Below, one piece after another: positions 1 through 11,200 of a DNA stretch of 64,000 nucleotides (positions are counted from its first letter, which is position 1; every line of letters begins with the position of its first letter). The notes under the pieces are model-generated. The model ran no database searches, was not told the origin of the DNA, and saw nothing but the letters and a program-made list of their open reading frames with translations. The stretch is taken from assembly GCA_033065855.1 (NCBI GenBank), contig JAVXUO010001587.1, positions 632,501-696,500 on the forward strand, read 5' to 3'. This DNA comes from Escallonia rubra. Its lineage: Eukaryota > Streptophyta > Magnoliopsida > Escalloniales > Escalloniaceae. The position numbers were made by a program, and so were the translations under genes.

Positions 1-1863
1 CACATGTTTGAGTATGATCATGCTATAGTATATAGTGTTGTTTTTTACATTTCAAATTTGTTGATTTTGTTTATGTTCTTAATTTTGGCAGTTTAATTAA
101 TTTTTAATGGACTTCAATTCTCACACCATTTGTCTTATTCATTATTCTTTTGTCTGAGTTGGTCGACGCACATGTTCATACATATTCCATGTATAACTTG
201 TTTATTTATTTATTTATTAAATAAAAGATGTGAATGCATTACAGTCGATCGCCATGCGGCAGTAGCTCTGATAACAATAATCCTTGGCATCCTCTCAACA
301 ACCTAATCATGGGCTGCAGAAGAAGTTGATTCTCTACGTTTGTAATTGGCTCTGTTTTCTTTTATCTTTTTCCTTTGCACCAAAAAAAAAAAGCTCTGAT
401 AAAAATACGGCCAATCCTCCTATTCTAGTGCACGTCTTTCGAGACCTTACATCCTAATGGCGGATCCTTACATTCTAGTTCTGTACGACTGCAATGCTGC
501 AACAGCCTCCGAGAACAATTAGGCGGATCCTTACATTCTAATGGCCTCTTTCAAGACCTTATGGAGTTGACTATATTTGAATACGGTTGACCAGGTTACG
601 AGGAGAGAGAATGAAATGGGTCGTTTTTCAAGTTTTTTTTTTTCAGATTTTCAGTCCCACCTCTATCTCTCTTTCTCTGAAGACCAAACACTTCTTTCTA
701 GGGCTTTGATTTTTGTGGGTTCTTCTTCAAATTGACTTGGTTGAAAAATGGCTAGAAGAAAACGAGCATGTGCGAGCATCTCAAGACCCTTGAACCCAAG
801 CCCGAACCAAAGCTCGAGCCTATTGCCGTCGAGATGGACCACGAGCCCTAGCGCAGCCAAGATGCCTTCTTAGACCACGTCTATGTGCAACTTTCTTCCT
901 CCTTGATCCCAGGTTTACATTAGATGTTTGGTTCCCCCTACGAATGTCGAAGTATAGCCATCTTAAGGTGTGTTATTTAGTCCGACTCACCAATTTAAGC
1001 AACATCATTTACCACGCTGACTATGTGCGGTTGCTTTATGCAAATTTGGTCTGGCACACGTCTATTGTTGTACACTCACCTTTATAATTTTTGGATATCG
1101 ATCCCCTTTTACTTAGTCGCGCCTTGCTTCTATTCTAGGAATCCCGAATAGCGGGTTGCCAATTAGATCTTGAGATGATCTTGCAAGCGGGTCAATCTTA
1201 TTCGTTTGATGGACGCTACTCGAATCGAAAATAACTCCAGCATACCCCGCAACGAAGCGATGTAATTGCGGTTAGCGTGAATTCTAAGACCTCCCTCTCC
1301 TCTCAAAACTCATCCCTCGTGTCATTGCTTGTAATCTTATCTTAGCTTCGGCTGTACCTCCCCCCCACCCCCTCCATACCACATGGTTTTCTTCGCCTAA
1401 ACGAGCAAAAGATGCATAGAAGGTTGAATGTCATTTAGCCTTATCATTTTGCAAAACTTTTGCACTATCTTTAAAAAAATGCTACTTACGATTTTTTATT
1501 TTTATTTGTCTTTTTACCTCTTTTTTTGTGCTAAAATTATACTTCGGTGACAAGTATCGATTTTTTATTAAGAAATTATAATAGAGTTGATTAGCATATG
1601 AAAGAGTGAAACACTATCTTCCCTAAATTTGTTTAGCTACCTCGGATGCACTCTCGTGCAACCACATCCTTAACCGCTATAAGTTGAACTCGAATGGTGT
1701 ATGCTAAGAATATATGGTGAATACTTAATGAAAGTGGCAAAAACAACTTTAGCAACGTCTTTTGAAATTGAGCCAACAGTGTTGGAAGCAAAATTATTTT
1801 TACATGAATCTTGTTCGAGGATGCATAAGCTTAACGTTCCTGAACTAGACATTGCATTATGCA
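1..1863. other. Intergenic stretch, no gene recognised
   Basis: AT-rich sequence with short open frames only. A frame at 1701-1931 on plus encodes about 76 residues that I do not recognise; it overlaps the end of the acyltransferase pseudogene and has no visible splice partner. A short direct repeat containing GGCGGATCCTTACATTCTA occurs near 459 and 521. Nothing supports a gene call. Confidence 0.5.
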
Positions 1864-3142
1864 TCAGTTTAGCAAAGGACACGGATCAAGGGATGCGGAG
1901 GAAAGAAGCTCTGGATCGCACTCAAGTATAGCCATTTCTTCTTCACTCAAAGTCACCCATGCTTCGATGTATCCATTAAGAATATTATGTTTGTTAACAT
2001 AGGTAAATCTGCACTTCCGTTGCCAATTGATACCCATATTGGCTTTCCCCATCCAAAATCAGCATCATAGAGACCGCCATTGCACACACTTGTAGCAGCA
2101 TAGTAGTCAGCTCCTGCATTGGAGTGCATCTCGCGAAATTGTTTTATACTCTCAGCGAGCTTGAGAAGCCCTTCCTCTCCTTTTATTTCCTCGACAAATT
2201 CACTGTTAACTTTCGCGATCCCATCCGTTAAACCAGCCACCACTGAGTGCAACTCTAACTCACTATGCGGAAGCGAAAATGCAACAGCCCCCCAAACATT
2301 ATTTCCGATGGTATATTCTGGTAAGGGTGGGGAACACCTATTCCGAAGATTCACCGCGAGAGACAAAACGGATGGCTTCACTGAACCGCCTTTTGCTCTC
2401 GAAGCAGCTGTGGCGCATTTCCAGATGAACGATGTCACGGTGACAACACGGCTTGGGTTTGGTACTGCAGGTGCGGCTTTCTCCTTGAGGGCTGATATGG
2501 CCGAGGCATTGAAACGAATTCTCCTCGTAACGCACTTAGATTGTTTGTGTTTAGAGGGCAACATGACAATTGATGATCCTTTCGCTAGTGAAGGATTTTG
2601 GGGGAAGAGAGAAGGAGCAATAAAACTTGGATATATTTTCTCTGAAGATCCACGAGCTGTTTCTGTCCAAGCTTTTAAAAAGACTGCAAGGTGTGGCCAT
2701 CGACGAGTTTGTGTGAAGTGCATAAGCTAATGGCAACTCCGCTACAGTCGAAAAAGTTTACTTGAATCATCACTAGATATGTTTCTGAGTTCGAGGACAT
2801 GGAATAGGAAGTCGGATAGACGATCATTCACTCGGGTTTGAACGTAATAAACCCCCTCATCGTTACATTCGATGTGTAGCTCATCTCTGATCCTCCCAGC
2901 AAATGGGTAGAAGCGAGTTAGAGTTTCTGATATGATAACGATTGCTTTAGCCTTTGAGACCTTTCGTGAATGGCATCCTCGGATGCAGCATTCTCATTTT
3001 TGGGATAGTAGAAAACCAATGGAGCATATAAATGGGGAAAGAGCTGATCTAAGCCTGAAAGCCTGTATTTTCTGAAATGAAGGGGAGTAAGAGAAGCAGG
3101 TTTGATGTTCTCTTTGGAAATGATTTCAACCTCTGCCTTCTT
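1864..3142 (-). pseudogene. BAHD acyltransferase pseudogene (vinorine-synthase-like clade)
   Basis: BAHD enzymes move an acyl group from acyl-CoA to an alcohol or amine acceptor, usually in the cytosol. Pieces in family order on minus: an N-terminal segment with VEIISKENIKPASLTPLHF and LDQLFP (about 3140-2935); FYPFAGRIRDE and the following 40 residues in another frame (2930-2755); the catalytic HKLVDG, matching HxxxD, near 2710; then a long C-terminal part with the structural DFGWG motif (about 2060), ending SASLDP and a natural stop at 1864. Total span is about 425 codons, normal for the family. Four frame changes are visible: about 5 extra bases near 2930; a deletion near 2750 that joins the segment before NFFDCSG; one T missing in a T run near 2675, just after HKLVDG; and a small deletion near 1970. 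No initiating Met precedes KKAEVEII, and the MULE end lies 190 bp upstream. Substrate cannot be inferred. Confidence 0.85.
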
Positions 3143-3248
3143 CGGTGCCCGAGCTTCAGTCGAAGATGATAACGAACGATGGACGCTGCAAAACAGTAAC
3201 AAAACTCCAAGAGAAAAATGGTATCAGGCCTAAACAAAGGCAGATGGT

Positions 3249-3255
<7 letters not shown>

Positions 3256-3330
<75 letters not shown>
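3256..3330. repeat. (TA)n microsatellite at left MULE end
   Basis: About 70 bp of almost pure TA dinucleotide with a few interruptions directly abuts the first base of the left terminal inverted repeat. A matching tract abuts the right end, so this is probably the target. Confidence 0.85.
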
Positions 3331-3540
3331 TGACCGCGTAGGCAAAATAGGATATCTTGCCAGCGCGATCTGGCCGTCCATATCACTTTTTTTTGCGGCG
3401 CAATCAGTCGTCTGCTACACAGTCTCGCGGACGGATCTTTTTACCATCTTGCCCTCGCTCACCCGTCCGCTACACAGTCTAGCGGACGACTGACAACCTG
3501 CGACAAAAAGTAGTCCGCTACACTGTCCAGCGGACGACTG
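3331..3540 (+). repeat. Left terminal inverted repeat of the MULE
   Basis: About 210 bp matches the reverse complement of 11961-12192 almost base for base. It holds three units of the form GTCCGC - about 11 bp - GCGGAC, with a fourth just inside near 3570-3592. Subterminal palindromes of this kind are often transposase-binding sites; that role is inferred. Confidence 0.9.
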
Positions 3541-4096
3541 TCATTCTGACACATCTGACACAATTCTGTCCGCTACACAGTATAGCGGACAGTATTGCCC
3601 ATTCCCTTTCTTTCAGCACAATTTTCTTCTACTCAATTCTTTCAGCACAATTTTCTTCTCCTTCAGACTCGCTTCCATTTTCAGCTGCCTTCAAGCTTCG
3701 AGTAACACTTGCTTCAAGCTTCGCTCAAGCAAGGTAAGTTTGCTTCAAGTTTTCTTGATGTTCTAGAAATTTGTCACTGTATTCATCAATTTGTGATTTT
3801 ATACTCTAGATTTTTTGTGATGTTCTAGACATGATGTTCATCAAAAAGGTATAATTTGTTAACTTTATATTTAATTCATTATAGTTTAATTCGATTTTTT
3901 GGCATGATGAATTCGTCTATTTATCTTACTAATTTAAATTTGTTATGTTCAATAAATTAGTAATTGTTAATTTGGAGACACTTTTGAGATTATGCATACC
4001 GTATGTTTGCCATCCTAATTTTTAGGTAATATTTTCAGTTAGAAATGCCATTTGATTGTTAAGCGTAGTCTATTTCTACACAGCTCTTGTTTCACA

Positions 4097-6394
4097 ATGT
4101 CTGATTTCGTGTCGAGCTCCAACGTCCCCGCAGATGCTAGTGATCCGTATCTAGGACGAACATTTGCTACGTTGGAAGAAGCTGAAGCATGTTTTCGAGC
4201 GTATTCATTGAGGGTTGGTTTTGGCATTAGAATAAAGACTTCAAGAACGAGCACCATAACCAGAAAGATATGCTCTCGCTTATACGAGTGCCATAGGAGC
4301 AGAAACCCAGTGCAAAATGAGACATGTGTAGGCAATGATGACAGTGAGGACGAAATAGGATATCCGCGTAGAAGACGGGACTGCTTTGAGCGCACAAATT
4401 GCCAGGTCAAGATGTTCGTAAGCTACAAACCCAAACAAGACCATTGGCTTATTACCAGCCTGGAACTGGCACACAATCACCCGTTAGTAACCCCTTCTAA
4501 GGTGAGTGAGATGCATCAACACAAGAAGATGGGTAAGGTCGCAAGGAGCCTGATTCAGACAATGAGCAATGCGCGACTAGGACCTACCGACATGATTAAT
4601 GTTCTTGCTGAACAGGCTGGGGGAATTCAAAATTTGACCTTTAACACGACAGACGTTCGTAACGCGGTCCGAACCCATAGACGAGCCGCGTATGACCTCA
4701 ATGATGCTCAAGCCACAATGAGCCTATTGAAACGGATGCAGATGGAGGACCCGCAGTTGACCTTCGATTATAAACTTGACGACGAGCATCGAGTTAGCAC
4801 AATTTTTTGGGTCGACGGTCGTTCGAGGCTTGCTTATAAGCATTTTGGGGATGTCGTGACGTTCGACACCACATACCGTACCAACAAGTACTCGATGCCG
4901 TTCGCCCCTTTCACGGGGGTCAATCATCATTATCACTCCATCCTGTTCGGGTTCGCCTTGTTAAGGGACGAGACCGAGAGTTCTTTTGAATGGTTGTTTA
5001 GGACGTGGCTGGAAGCAATGAACTTCAAAGACCACAAAGTGATCATCACCGATCAAGATTTGGCAATGAAGAAGGCTATTGCGACCGTCTTCCCAGACAC
5101 TCGGCACAACTTGTGCACCTGGCACATAAGCAACAAATACCCGGAACGGCTGCATCACGTGTACGCAAAGTATCAAGACTTTAAACAGGATTTTGACAAG
5201 TGCGTCCTCAAGTCGTTAACGATTGAGGAATTCGAGGAGAGGTGGGAAAAGCTTGTTCGGGATTACTCATTGCAAGACAACGAGTGGCTCCAGCACTTGT
5301 ACGAGCGCAAAGAGCAATGGATTGGCGTTTACACGAGGAGGTATTTTTCAGCGGGCATGAAAACGACGGGCAGGAGTGAATCCATGAATGCCACGTTCGA
5401 TAGTTATGTGGGTACAGCTACCAATTTGAAGACTTTCGTTGCATCCGCACAAAAAGCGGTAGCTTCGTTGTTCGTAAAAGAAAGGGCTGCCGACTTTGCA
5501 ACAACGTACAAACAAAGGAGAACGTTGCTCGAGACCCCGCTGGAGATGAACGGTGCCAAAGTCTATACGAAGGAGATCTTCTTGCTATACCAAGTAGAGC
5601 TGCGAAAATCCGGACGATATAGTATAAACAAGGTGGCAGAAATGTCTACGCGTGAGTACAAGGTTTATTCGCTCGTGAATGACCTAGTCCCTGAGAAGCT
5701 GCGCAGAATGTATACGGTGAGCCACGACACATTGACGGACTCGGTGACATGTGTTTGCAAGAAGTTTGAGTTCCATGGCATCCTGTGTAGACACGTTCTG
5801 CGGTTTTTCACCCAGAAGAATATCAGGACAATCCCCGATAAATACGTCTTGCCACGGTGGACAAAAGGTGCAAACAGGTTGCACGGTACCATTTCCTTTC
5901 CGGAGCACCCGTATACTGACTTTGAAGAATCAGAGACGTTGCGGTATAATCATCTGGTGACGATGTTCACCCGTTTGTCCGTAAAAGGTGCTGCTACAAT
6001 GGTCGGTTATAAACATCTCCTCGAGGTAGCTCAGCAACAAGAGCCCATCGTCGACCAGTTGGAAGCAGCTTCAGTCACCAATGCGATTGACACCGAGCCT
6101 ACGACGGGGGTATCAGAAGATGACGAGCCGGAGGAGGAAGACGACAATGACATCCGTTTGTTGGATCCAATTATATCGCAAACGAAAGGCCGCAAGAGAT
6201 CTACGCGGATGAAAAGCTCTATTGAAACGGCAACTCAACCTAAAAAGCTGCGAAGGTGTGCATTGTGCAACAAAATGACCGACCACGACAAGCGGAACCA
6301 TTACAAGGCACTAGGGATAAGTTCAAGGGGTTTGCAAGACGGGGAAGAAGGTGACGCCGAAGATGAGGACGAACAAGCTGCAGTGGACCTTTAA
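4097..6394 (+). CDS. MULE transposase with FAR1-type DNA-binding domain and SWIM zinc finger
   Basis: A 765-residue uninterrupted frame. The start is the ATG of MSDFVSSSNVP at 4097; upstream in-frame sequence opens only with TTG. Domain order: FAR1/WRKY-GCM1-like DNA-binding region from about residue 16 (DPYLGRTFATLEEAEACF, then Cys, Cys and His-x-His ligands ending LAHNHPL); MULE transposase core with FDTTYRTNKYSMPF (D257), ITDQDLAMKKA (D319) and GRSESMNATF (E428), giving a plausible DDE triad, plus the conserved CTWHISNKYPERL; SWIM finger CVCKKFEFHGILCRH from C552; then an acidic tail and a C-terminal CALCNKMTDHDKRNH zinc-knuckle-like segment. It should bind the element's ends and catalyse cut-and-paste transposition in the nucleus. 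The FHY3/FAR1 light-signalling factors are domesticated relatives, but here the gene lies inside terminal inverted repeats, so transposase is the better call. No stops or frameshifts were seen. Confidence 0.93.
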   Translation: MSDFVSSSNVPADASDPYLGRTFATLEEAEACFRAYSLRVGFGIRIKTSRTSTITRKICSRLYECHRSRNPVQNETCVGNDDSEDEIGYPRRRRDCFERTNCQVKMFVSYKPKQDHWLITSLELAHNHPLVTPSKVSEMHQHKKMGKVARSLIQTMSNARLGPTDMINVLAEQAGGIQNLTFNTTDVRNAVRTHRRAAYDLNDAQATMSLLKRMQMEDPQLTFDYKLDDEHRVSTIFWVDGRSRLAYKHFGDVVTFDTTYRTNKYSMPFAPFTGVNHHYHSILFGFALLRDETESSFEWLFRTWLEAMNFKDHKVIITDQDLAMKKAIATVFPDTRHNLCTWHISNKYPERLHHVYAKYQDFKQDFDKCVLKSLTIEEFEERWEKLVRDYSLQDNEWLQHLYERKEQWIGVYTRRYFSAGMKTTGRSESMNATFDSYVGTATNLKTFVASAQKAVASLFVKERAADFATTYKQRRTLLETPLEMNGAKVYTKEIFLLYQVELRKSGRYSINKVAEMSTREYKVYSLVNDLVPEKLRRMYTVSHDTLTDSVTCVCKKFEFHGILCRHVLRFFTQKNIRTIPDKYVLPRWTKGANRLHGTISFPEHPYTDFEESETLRYNHLVTMFTRLSVKGAATMVGYKHLLEVAQQQEPIVDQLEAASVTNAIDTEPTTGVSEDDEPEEEDDNDIRLLDPIISQTKGRKRSTRMKSSIETATQPKKLRRCALCNKMTDHDKRNHYKALGISSRGLQDGEEGDAEDEDEQAAVDL

Positions 6395-6544
6395 TTTTTT
6401 GTACAACTTTATGACATTTGTAATAATATTCGAGGGATAATTTTTCGACCGGGTACTGGAATTTTTTTAAAATGGACCTATGAGAGGCCATCGAATAAAA
6501 TCTAAAGTCTTTATTACGAGATTTTTTTTTATTTTGTAATTCCC

Positions 6545-6774
6545 GTCCGCTATACAATGTAGCGGACATCATTGACTTTGGTCTTTTACGTCCGCTATAT
6601 TGTATAGCGGAGGGGTGGCATCGAAGTGAAACTTTTGGTCTTTGTACGTCCGCTATACAATGTAGCGGACGTTAGAGCAGGCAAACTTTTGGTCTTCTTT
6701 AATGTCCGCTATATAATATAGCGGACGTCATAACTTTTGGTCTTCTTTTATGTCCGCTATACAATGTAGCGGAT
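6545..6774. repeat. Five palindromic units between transposase and B3 genes
   Basis: Units with arms GTCCGC and GCGGAC around a TATACAATGTA-like loop start at 6545, 6590, 6648, 6704 and 6752. Spacers share the string ACTTTTGGTCTT with the larger array at 7591-8070, so both clusters come from one ancestor. Confidence 0.9.
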
Positions 6775-6941
6775 AAGTCTATATGATATATATTAATCAT
6801 ATCGGGCAATCGGCTGTTATCAGTCCAATCTGATAACAGTCTCTCTGTCTGGAACATCTAGCCCAGGCCCTCCATCTCCGGCGACCCACAGGTGATCCAG
6901 AACTCCGGCGATAAACCGTCCCCCCCTCAACGCCAACCTCG

Positions 6942-7405
6942 ATGGCTTCTGGATCGGAGACCACCTACGATTTTATTGGCAACTTGCACCTGGCAGGCAA
7001 ACACTTTTTCAAAGTCATGATGCCGGGGTTTGAGAATGAACTTGTACGCCATCCCTCTATCTCTGTATTTTCGTGTGTTAAATCTTTTGGTTAAAAACTA
7101 ACCTATTTTTTGTGTATTGTGTTTGTTAGGACATACCGGAAGCCTTCACCAATCAATTTACAACAATTCATGACAGTGCAAGATTATATAGCCGCAAGGG
7201 GGCATGGCAGGTTGAAATCAAGCTGAAGCCCGGCCGACCCCAAAAAAAGCAATTCGCAGAGGGTTGGAACGTCTTCGTGCGCCAGCATGGCCTCGAACTC
7301 GGGGACTTTGTAGTGTTTGAACACCTTGGGTGGTGGGATTTTGAAGTTGTAATCTTTGATCGGAGCACTTGTGAAAAAATTTCTTTCCCCCAATGTGAAC
7401 CCTAA
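6942..7405 (+). CDS. B3 DNA-binding domain protein carried by the MULE (two exons)
   Basis: Exon 1 is 6942-7043, the intron 7044-7129 has GT...AG ends, and exon 2 is 7130-7405; the join is in phase and gives 125 residues. The protein is essentially one B3 fold: HLAGKHFFKVMMPGF, then LDIPEAFTNQF, then RKGAWQVEIKL, FAEGWNVFVRQHGLELGDF and VVFEHLGWWDFEVVIFD. This is the order seen in plant REM-type B3 transcription factors, which bind DNA in the nucleus. There is no second B3 copy or other domain. It sits between two clusters of the element's palindromic repeats and on the same strand as the transposase. It may be a captured host factor or an accessory DNA-binding protein of the element; the sequence does not decide. 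The intron and intact frame argue against a retro-copied fragment. The ATG at 6942 is the only suitable start. Confidence 0.8.
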
Positions 7406-7478
7406 TTTATGATTAATAAAATAATTTGAGTTCTTGTTGATTGTGTTTCGAAATTTTTCCTCGCTTAATTGTGTCAAC

Positions 7479-7575
7479 TGAAATAGCCTCGATATATTGA
7501 GATACCCTCGATAGTGAATGGTAGGTTGAAATAGCCTCGATATATTGAGATACAGTCGATAGTGAATGGTAGGTT
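7479..7575. repeat. 48 bp direct duplication downstream of the B3 gene
   Basis: The segment GAAATAGCCTCGATATATTG plus about 28 bp more, ending GAATGGTAGGTT, occurs twice in tandem with two base differences. Confidence 0.85.
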
Positions 7576-7590
7576 AATTGCAGGGATTTT

Positions 7591-8070
7591 ACGTCCGCGA
7601 TACAATGTAGCGGACGGCGCAGCAGAAACTTTTGGTATCAACACTTAGAAAAATTTGGTCTTCATTTTACGTCCGCGATACAATGTAGCGGACGGCGCAG
7701 CAGAAACTTTTGGTCTTCATTTTACGTCCGCGATACAATGTAGCGGACGGCGCAGCAAAAAACTTTGGTTTCAACACTTAGAAAAATTTGGTCTTCATTT
7801 TACGTCCGCTATACAATGTAGCGGACGGCGCAGTGAGGACGTTTTGGTTTCAACACTTAGAAAAATTTGGTCTTCATTTTACGTCCGCGATACAATGTAG
7901 CGGACGGCGCAGCAGAAACTTTTGGTTTCAACACTTAGAAAAATTGGGCTTTCATTTTACGTCCGCGATACAATGTAGCGGACGGCGCAGCAGAAACTTT
8001 TGGTTTCAACACTTAGAAAAATTTGGTCTTCATTTTACGTCCGCGATACAATGTAGCGGACGGCGCAGCA
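7591..8070. repeat. 78 bp tandem array built on the palindromic unit
   Basis: Seven palindromic units begin at 7591, 7669, 7724, 7802, 7881, 7959 and 8037. Spacing is 78-79 bp except for one shortened 55 bp unit. Each repeat holds the GTCCGC/GCGGAC palindrome, then GGCGCAGCAGAAACTTTTGG and a CTTAGAAAAATTTGGTCTTC-like spacer. All frames through it stay open, but the resulting reading frames look like by-products. No CRISPR context exists. Confidence 0.92.
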
Positions 8071-8261
8071 GAGAAACTTCCAAAAATTTTGCACCATTTC
8101 GTTTTCCACATTTCAATCATTCCCAATGAGGCCAAAAAACCAACAACGTTCATCAGAAAAATAACACAAATCAAATCACACCAACGACAACAGAAATCAA
8201 CACAAATCAAATCACACCAATGGCGTACGGTTTATGTAAAAAATACTGTTATGATACAATT

Positions 8262-11200
8262 TCAACTGGGGTCCGCATGTTGGGCCGGATTCTCGTCATT
8301 AGCCGGATTTTCTATAAACCTAACCGCTCTAGGCCGGCCTTTCATAATTTGCCAAGCCATTCTATATCTATAGCCTTCAACTTCTGCTTGGCTCCAGACG
8401 GCCGCCTTGAGGCTCTCAGAGCGACAAATGAAATCCATGTACATGCAAAGGAAGACGCCGCAGTCCGAAGTGTTACGTTGCTTGGGCCTCCTCTTCTTCA
8501 ATCGCCTATTGAGATTTGGCCGCGCCGGTACGGGGACATCACGGACACGATTGACCATTGCACAAAAAATATTCTGCGAGAAACAGAAAATGGCGTAAGA
8601 CACGAGTTAAAATTTATGGCAAGATAGAATCAGAGAATTATACAGCGATCGTAATATTACCAACGCGTCCAATTGGGCTTTGTACATGTGCAGCACAGGC
8701 ATCTGATGAGTATCGTCGTGGAGACTGTCGATCACCGATACGACTTTAGTTGTTGGGGAGTAGCAAACCAAGTACCAGTGGCTGTGCCCTAGAAATGGGA
8801 TTAGAAACACATCGGCAACACTTGCGCTCACCGGACTATCCCTATTAAGATACGCTCGTAGGTTAAAGGACGGGCTCCACTGGGCCAACTTTTTCTTCCC
8901 CCTATTTTCGACCCACTCATGCCATTCAGACACTAGCATCTGATGAATAAAGGCGTCGACCATAGAAACGGCCGGAGAGCTCGGCTGCTGCCGACACCTT
9001 TCCTTCAGAATCTCCACGTAGGTGGAGACGACACCGGTGTCTAACCAACTCCCCGGAGCCAGCGAGGCCAGTTCTCCCCACGAGCAACTGTAATCCATGC
9101 CCTCCGGATGATCCACACTATACAACGCTTGGTCATGGGGGACGCCGCTAAAATAACGCTCGCGGGTTATCTGGCCGTGCTGCGGCTCTAGGGGCTTCCA
9201 CGGATGCCCTTTGTGTTATTGCCCTCGGGGGTCGACCGGGGGGTATTGCGCTCCTTCGGGGGGGTCGACGGGGGGATATTGCACTCCTTCGGGGGGGTCG
9301 ACGGGGGGATATTGCACTCCTTCGGGGGGGTCGACGGGGGGATATTGCACTCCTTCAGGGGGGTCAACGGGGGGGTATTGCCCGCCTTCGGCAATAGATG
9401 GTCCTGCCCACGGGACAATGGGCAGACTGATGTTTCCGAAAATCCAGTCTTGCGTGACTTGACTCTGGGAGAGGGGTTGGGGTTCCGAATCCAATCGTAA
9501 AGAGAAGGAGGGCGCACTGTAATAATCCCACGGCGCTTGAGCCTGGCCCATGGTGCTTGGCGGTCCCCAATCACCAGCCATCTCTGGTACAGAGGGAAAA
9601 CCATATCCCTGGCTCACTCCCGAAGTCTGTCCCGAGGGATCGGTGCATCCCTCGGGAACAAACGGCCGCTGCCACCCCGGATAACCCATTCCCGGGTTTG
9701 GCTGTCCCGATGCTTGCCGCAAAAAATTCCCGCAGCCAACCGCCAACGCTTCAGCCTGTTGGCGAAGCTCCTCGCCCATGGCATCCACCAAATCCTTCCG
9801 CTCGCTCAACTTCTGGAAGAAGGCGAACGAGGCATTAACCTACATCCAGAGAGATAATAAATAAGTAACTTCGTACACACTTAGAATGATCAAGTTCAAT
9901 TAGAAGCACTGGTTGGGCAACTTACCAGATTGTATGCCATGTGCTCATCGATCTGACCCCTAGGGTGGTACTTCTCCCCGCGTTCAAACCTTACTGGAGC
10001 TACTCTCCTCCGGGTGATGCGGTAGTACCACTCGTTGTACTGTTCGATACTGATGACGGGGTCAGGCTCCGACACAATGGCCGCCAGCGTGTCCTGCCAA
10101 GAATTCCAGACCTCAATTTCACGCGCGCACAACTCGTGCGCATTCGCCCTGCCAAACAGTCCGACACCCGGTGGGTTCCTGTTAAGCCTCATATCTGGCG
10201 CGCCGGCTGGCAACCCCTGCAGGCAGTCAAAATGGCGCATAGCGCGATCCGGCAGCTGCCACTCTGCGACCTCGAAGTGGATCAGGGGTGTGCGTTGCAA
10301 CCCGGAGAGCGTGAAGACGAACGACTCTCCCACCCGTCGCGCCAAACGTTTGTACGGTGCCCATCGCATCTGGCCAGGAGATAACGAGTCGAGCTCCCCC
10401 GATAGTATGAAATGTTGTGATGGGGATCGTCTCTCCTCTCGTAGTGGGTTTCCTTCCAGCTGTACTCCCAGGCGCACAACCGAGGCCACACATTATCTGT
10501 TCCGTCCCTACGCCTGGGTGCGCCGGTAGCAAGGTGTTCATAAGACCACACCTGAGAGCAAAGACATTGAAAAAAGTATCGTCAACATTTATTGTCCATT
10601 CAACAAAAAAAAAACAACAAAGAGCACGTAATGAAGAATTGTATGATATACCTGCAATAGCGAGAGACATGCACATATCGCTTTGGAGTCGGGCCTCGTT
10701 GCCTTGTGCAATGCTCGGTACAGGTATGCAAGAGTTGCTGCACCCCAGGCATAATCCCCAACCTCAGCCAGGTTACGCAAAAACGGTATATATTTGACGC
10801 TGACCGTGTTCTTCGACGTCGTTGGGAATAATATTGCCCCCATCACCCACAAGAGGAAGGCTTGTGTGTACAGCACAAGGTCATGGCCCGTATAGTTTTC
10901 CGGCAAAACCCCGTAGGTATCTACCAACCACTTCAACTTGATACCACCACTGCTAAATCCATCCTGGGGTACCGAAGTAAAGAAGTCCCTAGCGGTCCTC
11001 TTATTCGTTGCTTCGGACGGATGAGCTATTACCGGCCGCCCCGTCACCGGTAACCCTAAGATGAACCCTACATCTTCTAGGGTAATTGTCATCTCTCCGA
11101 GAGGGAAGTGAAACGTATTCGTTTCACTTCTCCACCTTTCAACAAGGGCACCTATTAAGTGCCGGTCAAGTTGTTGAAAGATCTGCCCATGCGTGAAAAT

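Noticed and set aside
663-860. 65-codon frame on minus and a 34-codon ATG frame on plus near 748
   Set aside because: No recognisable domain, no splice partner and no support from context.
1701-1931. 76-codon plus-strand frame
   Set aside because: Unrecognised; overlaps the acyltransferase pseudogene end and has no supporting signals.
3049-3381. Frames encoding Ile-Tyr repeats
   Set aside because: Translation of the (TA)n tract next to the MULE.
4097-6394. Domesticated FAR1/FHY3 host gene
   Set aside because: Domain order fits, but the gene lies inside matched terminal inverted repeats with element-specific arrays, so transposase is the better call.
7591-8070. CRISPR-like regular array
   Set aside because: Spacers are near-identical, the locus is a eukaryotic transposon, and there are no cas genes. 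It is a tandem satellite.
9188-9604. Alternative frames across the 33 bp repeat
   Set aside because: They are shadows of the YPPVDPPEGVQ coding frame, which alone joins the PMD and protease parts.
10395-10405. Programmed frameshift in the PMD-Ulp1 gene
   Set aside because: A G5 homopolymer is a common indel or assembly error site and no stimulatory signal was seen; simple loss of one G is more likely.
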